Positions 36,844 to 45,641 of a stretch of 64,000 bases of DNA are shown piece after piece. Source of the stretch: Indolivaga macrotermitis (GTDB taxonomy: Bacteria; Bacteroidota; Bacteroidia; Bacteroidales; Dysgonomonadaceae); assembly GCF_900128985.1 (NCBI RefSeq), contig NZ_FQUC01000006.1, forward strand, positions 62,001 through 126,000, given 5' to 3'. The translations under genes and the position numbers were made by a program. The notes under the pieces are model-generated. The model was not told the DNA's origin. It searched no databases and saw only the letters and a list, made by a program, of their open reading frames with translations. How positions within the stretch are numbered: the stretch's first letter is position 1; every line of letters begins with the position of its first letter.

Positions 36844-38517
36844 ATGTTTTCGACTAAAAAGAATATATTGCAGACAGTAGCATTGCTTAAAGCATATGGT
36901 ATAAAGCAAATTGTGCTTTCGCCCGGCTCCCGCAATGCTCCATTGATGCAAACATTTACACAAGAACCGTATTTCAATTGTCATATAATAGTCGATGAGC
37001 GTAACGCTGCATTTTATGCCCTTGGAATCATACAAGCCACTCTGGAACCGGTAGCAATTTGTTGCACATCAGGTTCGGCATTACTCAATTATGCACCAGC
37101 TGTTAGTGAAGCATACTATCAGCAACTGCCATTGATCGTTATTTCGGCCGACCGTTCGCCGGAATGGATCGGGCAAATGGACGGGCAAACTTTACCTCAA
37201 CCCGGAGTCTTCGGATCCTTAGTTAAGAAAGCCGTCAATCTTCCCGAAATTAAGAACGAGACAGACGAATGGTACTGTAATCGCTTGATAAACGAGGCTC
37301 TTATTACTTGTACATCAAACGCACCCGGTCCTGTTCAAATAAATATACCATTGGGCGAACCTCTTTTTGACTATAGCGAGAAGAACTTGCCTGAAGTCCG
37401 TAAGATACATCCATCAAGACCCCTAAAAACAGTAAAAATCAAGCCTTTCATTGAAAAATGGAATGCATTACCTAAGCGGATTATCCTTATCGGACAAATG
37501 TTTTACTCTCAAGAGTTACTCAAAACCTTAGAAACATTAACAGATAAATATGGTTGTGTTATACTAACTGAACATATATCCAATTGTACATCGTCCGATT
37601 TCATTTCAAACTTTGACACCCTGCTATACAGCCTACCGGAAGAAGCTAAAGAGACGTATCGTCCTGATCTTCTCATTACTTTAGGCGGACATATAATATC
37701 AAAAAGGTTGAAACACTTTTTCAGGCAATTCAAACCCAAAGAACATTGGCTATTAACCGAATCAGGAGAAATAACCGATCTGTTCCAGTCATTAACTGAT
37801 TTGATTGAAGCAGACTCTATTACTTTCCTTTCAGAATTAGCTCAAAGCAGCTATGAAACCGAAAGCTCTAACTTCTATCATCTATGGAAAGATTCAACAA
37901 ATCGAATCGAAGAACCATCTGACGATATTCCTTACACAGACATATGGGCCACCAAACAATTCCTAAAAACATTGCCTCCTAATTCTGTTTTGCACTTAGC
38001 TAACAGTTCGGCTGTTCGCAATGCACAACTATTTCAAATAGACAAATCCATCAGGATATATTCAAACAGAGGTGTAAACGGAATAGAAAGTACCCTACCC
38101 TCCGTTATAGGCTTTGCATCTGTACACCCCGATCCTGTATACCTGATAATTGGCGACCTCAGCTTTTTCTACGGACTGAATGCCCTTTGGAATATAAAGC
38201 ATATACACAATCTCCGTATCTTATTAGTAAATAATGGAGGAGGTGGAATTTTTCATTTATTACCAGGCCTAAACAAGTCAGCGTCATTAAATGAATATGT
38301 CGCGGCTGAGCACTCCACAAATGCCAAAGATTGGGCTGTAGCAGCAGGGATCGGATACCTGTCTGCAAAAGGTAAAGAAGAATTAAAGTCACAATTCTCT
38401 TCTTTTATGGCTGAATCATCGAAGCAGTCTATTATCCTTGAAGTAATTGTTGACATGGAAACCTGTAAAAAGACATTTCAGGAATACTTTCACAACCAGA
38501 AACAGAGAATAAATTAA
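36844..38517 (+). CDS. menD: SEPHCHC synthase MenD
   Basis: MenD is the thiamine-dependent enzyme that joins isochorismate and 2-oxoglutarate. The 557-residue protein has the expected domains: [13 protein letters not shown] and [12 protein letters not shown] (pyrimidine domain with the catalytic Glu), a central domain, and the diphosphate domain with [16 protein letters not shown] and [16 protein letters not shown]. It is tightly coupled to menF (3-bp gap) and followed 14 bp later by menB. Length and motifs are normal. Confidence 0.96.
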   Translation: MFSTKKNILQTVALLKAYGIKQIVLSPGSRNAPLMQTFTQEPYFNCHIIVDERNAAFYALGIIQATLEPVAICCTSGSALLNYAPAVSEAYYQQLPLIVISADRSPEWIGQMDGQTLPQPGVFGSLVKKAVNLPEIKNETDEWYCNRLINEALITCTSNAPGPVQINIPLGEPLFDYSEKNLPEVRKIHPSRPLKTVKIKPFIEKWNALPKRIILIGQMFYSQELLKTLETLTDKYGCVILTEHISNCTSSDFISNFDTLLYSLPEEAKETYRPDLLITLGGHIISKRLKHFFRQFKPKEHWLLTESGEITDLFQSLTDLIEADSITFLSELAQSSYETESSNFYHLWKDSTNRIEEPSDDIPYTDIWATKQFLKTLPPNSVLHLANSSAVRNAQLFQIDKSIRIYSNRGVNGIESTLPSVIGFASVHPDPVYLIIGDLSFFYGLNALWNIKHIHNLRILLVNNGGGGIFHLLPGLNKSASLNEYVAAEHSTNAKDWAVAAGIGYLSAKGKEELKSQFSSFMAESSKQSIILEVIVDMETCKKTFQEYFHNQKQRIN

Positions 38518-38531
38518 TTAAAACGAAGAAT

Positions 38532-39356
38532 ATGGCTACAGAAAGAAAATGGGAAACCATTAAAGAATACGAAGAAATCCTCTTTGATTACTTCGAAGGA
38601 ATAGGACGTATTACAATAAACCGTCCACGTTACCGCAATGCTTTTACTCCCACCACAACGATGGAGATAGCCGATGCTTTACGAATCTGCCACGAAGATC
38701 AGGATATCTATGTAATTGTGCTGACAGGTGCCGGAGATAAAGCATTCTGCTCAGGAGGCGATCAGAATGTAAAAGGAAAAGGAGGATATATCGGTAAAGA
38801 CGGTGTACCCCGTTTACAAGTACTGGAAGTACAAAAGCTGATCCGCTCGATGCCTAAGCCTGTAATTGCGATGGTTAATGGATATGCTATCGGAGGCGGA
38901 CATGTGTTACAGGTAGTATGCGATATCTCAATTGCATCCGACAATGCTATATTCGGTCAAACAGGACCTCGTGTCGGCAGCTTCGATGCCGGATTCGGAT
39001 CTTCTTATCTGGCACGTATTGTAGGACAAAAGAAAGCCCGCGAAATATGGTTCCTTTGCCGCCAATACTCAGCTCAGGAAGCATTAGATATGGGTCTTGT
39101 CAATACAGTTGTTCCTTTTGACCAGCTAGAAGACGAGACTGTTAAATGGGCACACGAGATGATGCAACACAGCCCCATGGCCTTACGTATGATCAAAATG
39201 GGCTTGAACGCAGAATTAGACGGACAAGCCGGAATACAGGAACTGGCCGGTAATGCCACTTTACTATATTATCTGACTGACGAAGCGCAGGAAGGTAAAC
39301 ACGCATTCTTAGAAAAACGGAAGCCCGATTTCAAGAAATATCCTAAATTTCCCTGA
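38532..39356 (+). CDS. menB: 1,4-dihydroxy-2-naphthoyl-CoA synthase MenB
   Basis: This is a 274-residue crotonase-fold enzyme that cyclises o-succinylbenzoyl-CoA. Visible motifs are [20 protein letters not shown] (oxyanion-hole strand), [20 protein letters not shown] and [20 protein letters not shown], the last typical of MenB rather than other crotonases. The tail [13 protein letters not shown] is also characteristic. It belongs to the compact men operon; menC starts 2 bases after its stop. Confidence 0.97.
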   Translation: MATERKWETIKEYEEILFDYFEGIGRITINRPRYRNAFTPTTTMEIADALRICHEDQDIYVIVLTGAGDKAFCSGGDQNVKGKGGYIGKDGVPRLQVLEVQKLIRSMPKPVIAMVNGYAIGGGHVLQVVCDISIASDNAIFGQTGPRVGSFDAGFGSSYLARIVGQKKAREIWFLCRQYSAQEALDMGLVNTVVPFDQLEDETVKWAHEMMQHSPMALRMIKMGLNAELDGQAGIQELAGNATLLYYLTDEAQEGKHAFLEKRKPDFKKYPKFP

Positions 39357-39358
39357 TC

Positions 39359-40414
39359 GTGAAACTAAAAGTACAGATAGTACCCTATACCTTACAATTT
39401 AAACGCCCTGCCGGTACTTCGCGGGGCGTTTATGTAGATCATAAAATATGGTATGTTATTGTATCATCGCCCGATAATCCTGATCTCTGGGGCATCGGGG
39501 AATGTGCTCCTCTATTTGATCTAAGTTGTGATTATAATGACAATTATGAACAAACACTTAGCAGCTTTTGTCAAAAATTGTCGCAAGAAGGGCAACTGGA
39601 TATAGAAGCACTCCGACCTTATCCATCTATCCTTTTCGGATTGGAAACGGCTATGCTACATTATCAGCAGAACAGTTTTCAGCTTTGGAATACGACTTTC
39701 GCCAAAGGAGAAACAGGTATACCTATCAATGGCCTAATCTGGATGGGCGAATTCGACTATATGCTTGAACAGATAGAAGTTAAAATGCAACAAGGTTTCC
39801 GTTGCATTAAGCTAAAGATAGGAGCTATCAACTTTGAGGATGAATTGAAATTATTGAAACATATCCGTAAACATTTCTCAGCAGAAGACATTACTTTACG
39901 TGTAGATGCAAATGGAGGTTTCACACCCGAAGATGCGCTGTATAAACTAAAACGTCTGGCAGAGTTAGATCTTCATTCGATAGAGCAACCGATCAAAACC
40001 GGACAATGGAAACATATGAGAACACTGACTCAAAATACACCTTTACCAATTGCCCTCGACGAAGAATTAATCGGCATAAATACGCCTGAACTGAAAAAAC
40101 AGCTGTTAGAAGAAATAAGACCCCAATATATTATATTGAAGCCAACCTTACATGGAGGTATAAGCGGATCTATGGAGTGGATAAACCTGGCTGACTCGAA
40201 GGATATCGACTGGTGGGTAACCTCTGCATTAGAGTCCAATATTGGTTTGAATGCTATTGCCCAATGGTGTTCCACATTAAACAATCCACTACCTCAGGGA
40301 TTAGGCACAGGTGCATTATATACCAATAATATAGAAATGCCGTTGGAGATAAGAGGCGATTGCTTATGGTATAACCCGAATGGAAAATTCTTTACAAAAG
40401 AAAACCTATTATAA
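39359..40414 (+). CDS. menC: o-succinylbenzoate synthase MenC
   Basis: MenC is an enolase-superfamily enzyme that dehydrates SHCHC to o-succinylbenzoate. The barrel motifs are present: FRCIKLKIGA (catalytic Lys pair), LRVDANGGFTPEDA and IALDEELIG (metal ligands), and ILKPTLHGG (opposite Lys). The coding region starts at GTG (39359-39361), only 2 bases after the menB stop, which suggests coupled translation. At 351 residues it matches Bacteroidetes homologues. Confidence 0.93.
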   Translation: MKLKVQIVPYTLQFKRPAGTSRGVYVDHKIWYVIVSSPDNPDLWGIGECAPLFDLSCDYNDNYEQTLSSFCQKLSQEGQLDIEALRPYPSILFGLETAMLHYQQNSFQLWNTTFAKGETGIPINGLIWMGEFDYMLEQIEVKMQQGFRCIKLKIGAINFEDELKLLKHIRKHFSAEDITLRVDANGGFTPEDALYKLKRLAELDLHSIEQPIKTGQWKHMRTLTQNTPLPIALDEELIGINTPELKKQLLEEIRPQYIILKPTLHGGISGSMEWINLADSKDIDWWVTSALESNIGLNAIAQWCSTLNNPLPQGLGTGALYTNNIEMPLEIRGDCLWYNPNGKFFTKENLL

Positions 40415-40416
40415 GT

Positions 40417-41490
40417 ATGTACGAATTTGACAGGAATAAACAAACCATAGCCATCGAAGGCAAAACCTATTCAGGTAAAGACTTCGGAAAAATACCGGAT
40501 AGTGGAGATAAACTATTCCGTCGCAGCTTATACACATTTCTGCATGAATGGTTTTCCGACAGCCCGACACTATCTGTACAAACATCCGGCTCAACAGGTA
40601 TTCCCAAGGAAATACTTATCGAAAAAGATCGAATGATGCAAAGTGCCCGTTTAACTTGCTCTTTTCTCGGCTTAGAAAAAGGCGACACGGCTTTGTTATG
40701 TATGGACTTAAAATATATCGGCGCCAAAATGGTGGTTGTCCGTTCTTTAATTGCCGGATTGAACCTACATATAATACCTCCATCGGGTAATCCGCTAAAA
40801 CAAACAGACATCCCATATGATTTTGCAGCTATGGTTCCTCTCCAAATCTACAATAGCCTGCAGGACGAAATCGAAAAAGAGCGGCTTTCAAATATCAAGC
40901 ACCTGATTATAGGAGGAGGCGCTATTGATCCGAATATTGCCACAGCAATACATAGTTTTCCTAACAATGTTTACTCAACTTATGGTATGACAGAGACTCT
41001 GTCTCATATCGCTCTACGCAAACTTAACGGAGCAAATGCTTCTGACAGATACTTCCCTTTCGAGTCTGTATCATTATCCTTGTCTGACGATAATACCCTT
41101 ATCATAGATGCTCCTCTGGTTAATCCCGAAAAGCTACATACCAATGATATAGCCGAACTTCTCGATGATGGCAGCTTCCGTATTATCGGACGCAAAGATA
41201 ACATTATCAACAGCGGGGGTATCAAAATACAGATTGAAGAAGTGGAGAAACAACTCAAACAGATAATTCCTGTAAGTTTTGCAATCTCATCCCTACCCGA
41301 CCCCAAGTTTGGCGAAATAGTTGTATTAGTAATAGAGGGAAGCTTTGATATCGATGAATCTGTGATAGCTAATACACTTCCCCCATATTCTACTCCTAAA
41401 AAGATTATTAGTGTTGATACCATACCTTTAACCGAAAACGGAAAGATCAGCAGGGCTAAACTCAAAGAACTAATCCTAAAAGCCTATTAA
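40417..41490 (+). CDS. menE: o-succinylbenzoate-CoA ligase MenE (short form)
   Basis: This AMP-forming ligase activates o-succinylbenzoate. Motifs are TSGSTGIPKEILIE (P-loop), STYGMTETLSHIA, IGRKDNIINSGGIKIQ and the C-terminal ENGKISRAKLKEL with the adenylation lysine. At 357 residues it is about 100 shorter than the MenE of E. coli or Bacillus; the N-terminal subdomain is reduced. All catalytic motifs survive, so it should be active. It is the last gene of the men operon and overlaps the convergent minus-strand gene by 4 bases. menH, menA and a thioesterase are not in this cluster. Confidence 0.93.
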   Translation: MYEFDRNKQTIAIEGKTYSGKDFGKIPDSGDKLFRRSLYTFLHEWFSDSPTLSVQTSGSTGIPKEILIEKDRMMQSARLTCSFLGLEKGDTALLCMDLKYIGAKMVVVRSLIAGLNLHIIPPSGNPLKQTDIPYDFAAMVPLQIYNSLQDEIEKERLSNIKHLIIGGGAIDPNIATAIHSFPNNVYSTYGMTETLSHIALRKLNGANASDRYFPFESVSLSLSDDNTLIIDAPLVNPEKLHTNDIAELLDDGSFRIIGRKDNIINSGGIKIQIEEVEKQLKQIIPVSFAISSLPDPKFGEIVVLVIEGSFDIDESVIANTLPPYSTPKKIISVDTIPLTENGKISRAKLKELILKAY

Positions 41491-41702
41491 CGGTTATTTG
41501 TCAGATATTTAGGATTAACCCCAAATGAGTGGAAACTGGCACTTGTCTCTTTCAGACACGAAGGGCACAGGCAGCTTTCATAATTCTCCTTCACATAATC
41601 ACGTACACCTGAAATCAGATAAACACGGGTGCAACTGCACAAATCTGTACGGTCTTCGCGACACACAAAGCTGTTAGAACAGCGTGGACATATTTTTTTC
41701 AT
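41487..41702 (-). CDS. small cysteine-rich CWC-type protein
   Basis: This 71-residue protein has the cysteine pattern of the cysteine-rich CWC family: MKKICPRCSNSFVC, then DLCSC, then SCLCPSCLKE. It has at least eight cysteines in CxxC-like pairs. A zinc-ribbon-like fold is likely and the function is unknown. I use the ATG at 41702; a TTG start three codons earlier is possible. Its stop overlaps the end of menE by 4 bases (convergent), so transcripts from the two genes must overlap. Confidence 0.75.
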   Translation of the reverse strand: MKKICPRCSNSFVCREDRTDLCSCTRVYLISGVRDYVKENYESCLCPSCLKETSASFHSFGVNPKYLTNNR

Positions 41703-41758
41703 AATTTCCAATTTTAATTAATAAATATATATTAGTCTCTCAAAACAAAAAGTCTTCA

Positions 41759-42262
41759 TCAAAACAGTTTTACTCCTAAATCTCTTATTTGCTTTATGCC
41801 CTTGACACTTTTCTTACGAAAAAAAAGCGCTACTACACAGATGCCTATAGCCAGGCAAAATAATAGAGACGATGTCAGAATAAAATTATATACCGTATCT
41901 TGCAGTAAAACAGGGTAAGTATACCCGGTTCCTTCTTCATAAATCCGGATACAGCCAAGCATAGTCCTATAAGCATACAAACCGGGAATCATTGTAATAC
42001 AAGCAGGTAAAGTATAAACTACAGGAGGGGTGTGAATCCGGTGCGCACAATATATACCGGCTAAGCCAATAAAAAGTGCCCCCGATAAAGTAGAAGCTAT
42101 CAGACCAAAATCGTATTGTAGCATCACATAGCGAATACAATGCCCTAATCCTCCGAGAACACCTGCTACCCACAAAGCCCTTTTAGGAGTTTCGAATAAC
42201 AGAGCAAAGCCAAATGCCACAAAAAAGCTTAATGCTATATCTTTCAGAATATCTATCAACAT
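41759..42262 (-). CDS. yjjB: YjjB-like subunit of a two-part threonine/serine exporter-family transporter
   Basis: This 167-residue membrane protein has about four or five TM segments, resembling the C-terminal half of ThrE and E. coli YjjB (DUF3815). Shared landmarks are a phenylalanine/alanine-rich first helix followed by ETPKRALW, GGLGHCIRYVML, and ITMIPGLYAYRTMLG. E. coli YjjPB is reported to export succinate, whereas Corynebacterium ThrE exports threonine and serine. The gene lies 3 bp after its YjjP-like partner on the same strand. Both are downstream of a cobalamin riboswitch. Confidence 0.88.
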   Translation of the reverse strand: MLIDILKDIALSFFVAFGFALLFETPKRALWVAGVLGGLGHCIRYVMLQYDFGLIASTLSGALFIGLAGIYCAHRIHTPPVVYTLPACITMIPGLYAYRTMLGCIRIYEEGTGYTYPVLLQDTVYNFILTSSLLFCLAIGICVVALFFRKKSVKGIKQIRDLGVKLF

Positions 42263-42265
42263 ACA

Positions 42266-43048
42266 TCAAAAATTACTTATTCCTATCAAATTCATACTTA
42301 AGAACATTCCAACTGCAATACATAAAAGAATAAATCCACCGAAAGCACCTCTGGCAATCGCAACCGGTATATATCCTTCGATCAGATCGATAATACAGTT
42401 TATTAACGGTACCCCGGGAATCAAAAATAAAACAGCGGTAGCCACTCCTATTTCCGGGAATTGTCCCCAGTTTAATACAGTATCAATACCTGAGATCGTT
42501 GTAGTTATAAATGAAGAAAATACAATGGCAATCATTAAGTTAAAACGGCGGCTCACCATTTCCTGCCGGACAGCCAGCCCTATAAATGAAGCTACAAATG
42601 CAAATAAGCCATTTATCCAATCACCACCGGCGAGCAAACAAAGGCAACCACAAGCAATACCTATAAAGAAACGGACTCTCCATACAGGATATTTTGCCAA
42701 TACGCGCAATTCATGAAGTTGATTTTCCAGCCCCGATAAATCCTTTTTCTGCTCCAGAAACTCCCATGTAAGGACACTCGTATCAGTCAATATTCCAAAA
42801 TGGGCGCCATGATGTTTTACCCTTCGATTAATAGTTACAGTATTTGCCTCATCATCCACATCGATTACAGTGACCGATATAGCTGTAAACGTCAACAGCA
42901 TTTCAACTTTAAAACCATAAGTATCCGCTATCCGGGTGACATTGCGACTAATCCGTTCACAATGAGCCCCCGATTCGAGAAGTAATGTAGCAACTTCCAA
43001 TACAGAATAAGCCAAACGCCTGGCTGATATTTCCATATCAATTTTCAT
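42266..43048 (-). CDS. yjjP: YjjP-like subunit of a two-part threonine/serine exporter-family transporter
   Basis: This 260-residue protein has a soluble N-terminal part (RRLAYSVLEVATLLLESGAH, TFTAISVTVIDVDD) followed by five TM segments. It ends with VLFLIPGVPLINCIIDLIEG and an Ala-Arg-Gly helix (IARGAFGGFILLC). Length, order and the PGxPLIN motif match E. coli YjjP (DUF1212), which works with YjjB in succinate export. It could instead move threonine or serine like ThrE. It is the first gene after the cobalamin riboswitch, whose 3' end is about 185 bases upstream, and is followed 3 bp later by the YjjB-like gene. Confidence 0.88.
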   Translation of the reverse strand: MKIDMEISARRLAYSVLEVATLLLESGAHCERISRNVTRIADTYGFKVEMLLTFTAISVTVIDVDDEANTVTINRRVKHHGAHFGILTDTSVLTWEFLEQKKDLSGLENQLHELRVLAKYPVWRVRFFIGIACGCLCLLAGGDWINGLFAFVASFIGLAVRQEMVSRRFNLMIAIVFSSFITTTISGIDTVLNWGQFPEIGVATAVLFLIPGVPLINCIIDLIEGYIPVAIARGAFGGFILLCIAVGMFLSMNLIGISNF

Positions 43049-43100
43049 TTATTATAAATATTTAGAACGAGACAATTTCCACAATGCTTCAAACAAGACC

Positions 43101-43232
43101 TTATTCTTCCGAATGTAGCCAACGAGCACAACTTATAATACAAGCTGATACTTCGAACCGATTAAGCACAATAGAAATTAATTTCCAGCGATCTGTTTTT
43201 ATTCCTCGAAAAACAGAATCATACATTATCAT
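43101..43232 (-). CDS. possible 43-aa leader ORF between riboswitch and yjjP
   Basis: The minus strand reads MIMYDSVFRGIKTDRW and ends CARWLHSEE. It starts exactly at the 3' end of the cobalamin riboswitch and stops 52 bases before yjjP. Nothing resembles a known protein. It may be chance, or the translated target of the riboswitch that couples to yjjP. Confidence 0.2.
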   Translation of the reverse strand: MIMYDSVFRGIKTDRWKLISIVLNRFEVSACIISCARWLHSEE

Positions 43233-43412
43233 TGGCAGGTTTTCTGACTTACTCCCATTTCAGGCGGCCTTCCCTTTTATACAAAAAGTGGCATTGGGTA
43301 TTGCCCGAAACTCAAATAACGGAGTTTACAGCAGCGGGTCTGTTCAGGATTTACACCTGATTCCCTTTTCATCATAGTTCCGAGGAATCGGAAAAATGAC
43401 ACCAATAACTTG
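43233..43412 (-). ncRNA. cobalamin riboswitch
   Basis: Read on the minus strand the conserved blocks appear in order: AAAAGGGAATCAGGTGTAAA, TCCTGAACAGACCCGCTGCT, GTAAAC, then CAATGCCACT, GGGAAGGCCG, GAGTAAGTCAG, and the closing AAACCTGCC (B12 box). TTGGTG near 43402 fits the 5' conserved GGTG. Blocks, order and spacing match the cobalamin (AdoCbl-type) riboswitch. It points at the yjjP-yjjB pair. Cobalamin binding would be expected to switch the downstream genes off. The remaining parts of 43049-43624 hold the leader ORF and the rhomboid promoter. Confidence 0.93.
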
Positions 43413-43522
43413 GTACAAATATCTAACAAAAAATCTGAAAAGTTGTTCGATCCGGAAAACTTTTTATTAACAATGCCCTCAAATGTTATCTGAACAGAAT
43501 AGTCCGATATGAAATATTTTGA

Positions 43523-43530
43523 TACTTTTG
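43523..43530 (+). promoter_or_regulatory. candidate -7 box (TACTTTTG) for the rhomboid gene
   Basis: TACTTTTG fits TAnnTTTG, 95 bases before the start codon. Confidence 0.4.
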
Positions 43531-43624
43531 TACGCTTATAAGCTACATCTGGTATTGAATGTAATCTATTTATTACAAAGGTTTGGCTGAATAATAAAAT
43601 GTATAAATTATACCCATTATCTAA

Positions 43625-44266
43625 ATGAGTTTTATCGCACTGGCTCTCATAGCAATAACATGTATTGTTAGTATTATCGGATTTAATGATAGACGTTTCT
43701 TTTCCAGATATCTATTCAGCACATATGGTATTCAGGAAATGAAACAAGTAGACAGGCTTCTTACATCGGCATTTCTGCATGGCGATTTCATGCACCTGTT
43801 TTTCAATATGCTGGCGCTATATTTCTTTTCCGATATAATAATCCATCAGTTTAATAATGTTACATATCTCATTATTTATTTTGCGGCTGTATTAGGTGGT
43901 AATTTGCTTACTTTATGGATGTTTCGTCGCGATTCTACTTATACCGCTGTTGGAGCTTCGGGTGGTGTTTCGGGTATTATATTTGCAGCAATAGCCATAT
44001 ATCCTCAAATGACCATGATGATTATGCCAATCCCGATTCCCATTCCGGGCTGGTTATTCGGTATTGGATATCTGGCATATTCGGTTTACGGAATGAGAAG
44101 TTCATTAGGTAATATCGGTCATGCCGCTCACTTGGGCGGAGCAGCGATCGGGTTGATTATAGCAATTATCTTATATCCGGCAACCTTGCAATATAACACA
44201 ATTTACATCGGCTTGATAGTATTACCGCTTATCTGGTTGGGGTATCTGGCTTATAAAGAGAAGTAA
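43625..44266 (+). CDS. rhomboid-family intramembrane serine protease
   Basis: This 213-residue membrane protein has six TM segments. It carries the rhomboid signature HGDFMHLFFNMLALYFF in TM2, the catalytic serine in VGASGGVSGII (TM4), and the partner histidine in NIGHAAHLGGAAIG (TM6). It should cut substrates within the inner membrane. The compact length without extra domains matches bacterial rhomboids. It is a single gene with its own terminator. Confidence 0.93.
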   Translation: MSFIALALIAITCIVSIIGFNDRRFFSRYLFSTYGIQEMKQVDRLLTSAFLHGDFMHLFFNMLALYFFSDIIIHQFNNVTYLIIYFAAVLGGNLLTLWMFRRDSTYTAVGASGGVSGIIFAAIAIYPQMTMMIMPIPIPIPGWLFGIGYLAYSVYGMRSSLGNIGHAAHLGGAAIGLIIAIILYPATLQYNTIYIGLIVLPLIWLGYLAYKEK

Positions 44267-44275
44267 AATAAAATG

Positions 44276-44310
44276 AAAAGGTAGACTTTTACAAGTCTAC
44301 CTTTTTTATT
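44276..44310. terminator. terminator after the rhomboid gene
   Basis: AAAAGGTAGACTT pairs with AAGTCTACCTTTT around a 4-nt loop, with T tracts following. It is usable in both directions. Confidence 0.92.
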
Positions 44311-44389
44311 TATAAATATATGTTCAGATTTTCTTTTAAGCGAATATACCAACGATCATATAAAAAGAGAGATTCCAATTAACCACTGC

Positions 44390-45475
44390 TTAATTTATAT
44401 TTATTATATCTATAGGTTGCTGTATTGCAATATCCATTGGTATTGCTCTGTATGTAACATTCGAAAAATCAATAGTATTCAGATCGATACTCCTGATAGT
44501 GCTGTTGTACATGGTGCGGAAATAAATGATACGATGTTCCATATCAGTAGCCGAAGTCCATTGTGTGGCACTTGGTATATCTGAGGGCACTTGCCCTATC
44601 GGAAACTCTATCCCTACCGGTATATCAAAACTATTTAATATTTGAAAACATTGAAGTACAGTACTCAGAGCTGTATCTTGTTGAGGTGCTGATGTCTGGT
44701 AAAAAGCTGCACGGACAAAACGGGAGGGAGAAGTTATATCTCCCGGCATACCTAAAAAGCCACTTCCTGCGCCGAAAGACTTTAATTCGGTGTTTCCTAT
44801 ATATTTAGCTGAAGCCGTACCGGTAAAAAGATTCACATAATTATTAAGATTGGTCATATGCCACTCAAAACCCGGAGAATTTGCAAGCACCCCCAGTTTA
44901 TTTTCATAAAACACAGGAACACCATCTATGATCTCGAGTACGAGTTGCTGCCCCGACGTATCAGTGAATCGCCAATGGATAGTCGAAGCACGTGGATCTA
45001 TACTTATAACAGATACTTTTTTAACAGCTTCTTTTACTTCGCCTACTGTTTTGCATTCACCTAACAACCAAGAAACAAGTTGTAAATCGGCTATACTCTT
45101 TTCTTTTTTTGCAACATCATAGTCTTCATATTTTCCATAATTGGGGAAATAAAACAATCCGGCCGAAAGCCCCACTTCATTTAATCCTTCAGCTACAAAA
45201 TCTTTTTGTTCGACAGCCAGTCCCACATACCCATAACGGGCAGTAAAAGACATACCACCAATTCCTCCGGGAATGTACGATTGTTGAGTATGCCCTCTGG
45301 GTATAACAACATACTGGCTATTCAGATTACTTCCTCCCCATTCTATGGTACGTGCTACAATGGTAGTTTGATCTTTACTTTTCAAAGTAATACCCGTACA
45401 TGATTTGGAAGGTAATGGATTAATAAATGAAGCGGCAATAGCCAGCAACATCATAGCAGGTAGTTTTGGTTTCAT
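44390..45475 (-). CDS. linear amide C-N hydrolase (choloylglycine hydrolase / penicillin V acylase family)
   Basis: This 361-residue exported Ntn-hydrolase has a signal peptide ending LPSKS. The next residue is the catalytic cysteine (CTGITLKSKD, Cys26), so signal cleavage itself may expose the nucleophile. Family residues continue with ARTIEWGGSNL, NEVGLSAGLFYFP and VLANSPGFEWHMTNLNNY (the Asn and Tyr of the active site). Members hydrolyse conjugated bile salts, penicillin V or N-acyl homoserine lactones. The Bacteroides relatives are periplasmic. Sequence alone does not separate these substrates. It is an isolated gene. Confidence 0.9.
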   Translation of the reverse strand: MKPKLPAMMLLAIAASFINPLPSKSCTGITLKSKDQTTIVARTIEWGGSNLNSQYVVIPRGHTQQSYIPGGIGGMSFTARYGYVGLAVEQKDFVAEGLNEVGLSAGLFYFPNYGKYEDYDVAKKEKSIADLQLVSWLLGECKTVGEVKEAVKKVSVISIDPRASTIHWRFTDTSGQQLVLEIIDGVPVFYENKLGVLANSPGFEWHMTNLNNYVNLFTGTASAKYIGNTELKSFGAGSGFLGMPGDITSPSRFVRAAFYQTSAPQQDTALSTVLQCFQILNSFDIPVGIEFPIGQVPSDIPSATQWTSATDMEHRIIYFRTMYNSTIRSIDLNTIDFSNVTYRAIPMDIAIQQPIDIININ

Positions 45476-45641
45476 GTTTATTCTTTTTATGATTAACTAA
45501 CAATACATGCACAATTAACAAATAGCAAGAAAAATAAGTTCAGCAATCAGTTAATTATCCCCATGATACCCACTATTTTATTCAAATAAGACAGAATAGA
45601 TTTCTTTCGAATCCAATAATCTACTTATAATCAAAAAAATA

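Noticed and set aside
36408-36977. Overlapping minus-strand frames across the menF-menD junction
   Set aside because: They are shadows of two well-supported genes, with no homology-like features.
41004-41465. Open frame of 153 codons antisense to menE
   Set aside because: menE motifs are intact on the plus strand; the antisense frame is a reading of the same codons.
43084-43377. Open frame of 97 codons on the plus strand
   Set aside because: It lies antisense to the cobalamin riboswitch and the yjjP leader; the codons follow the conserved RNA blocks, not a protein.
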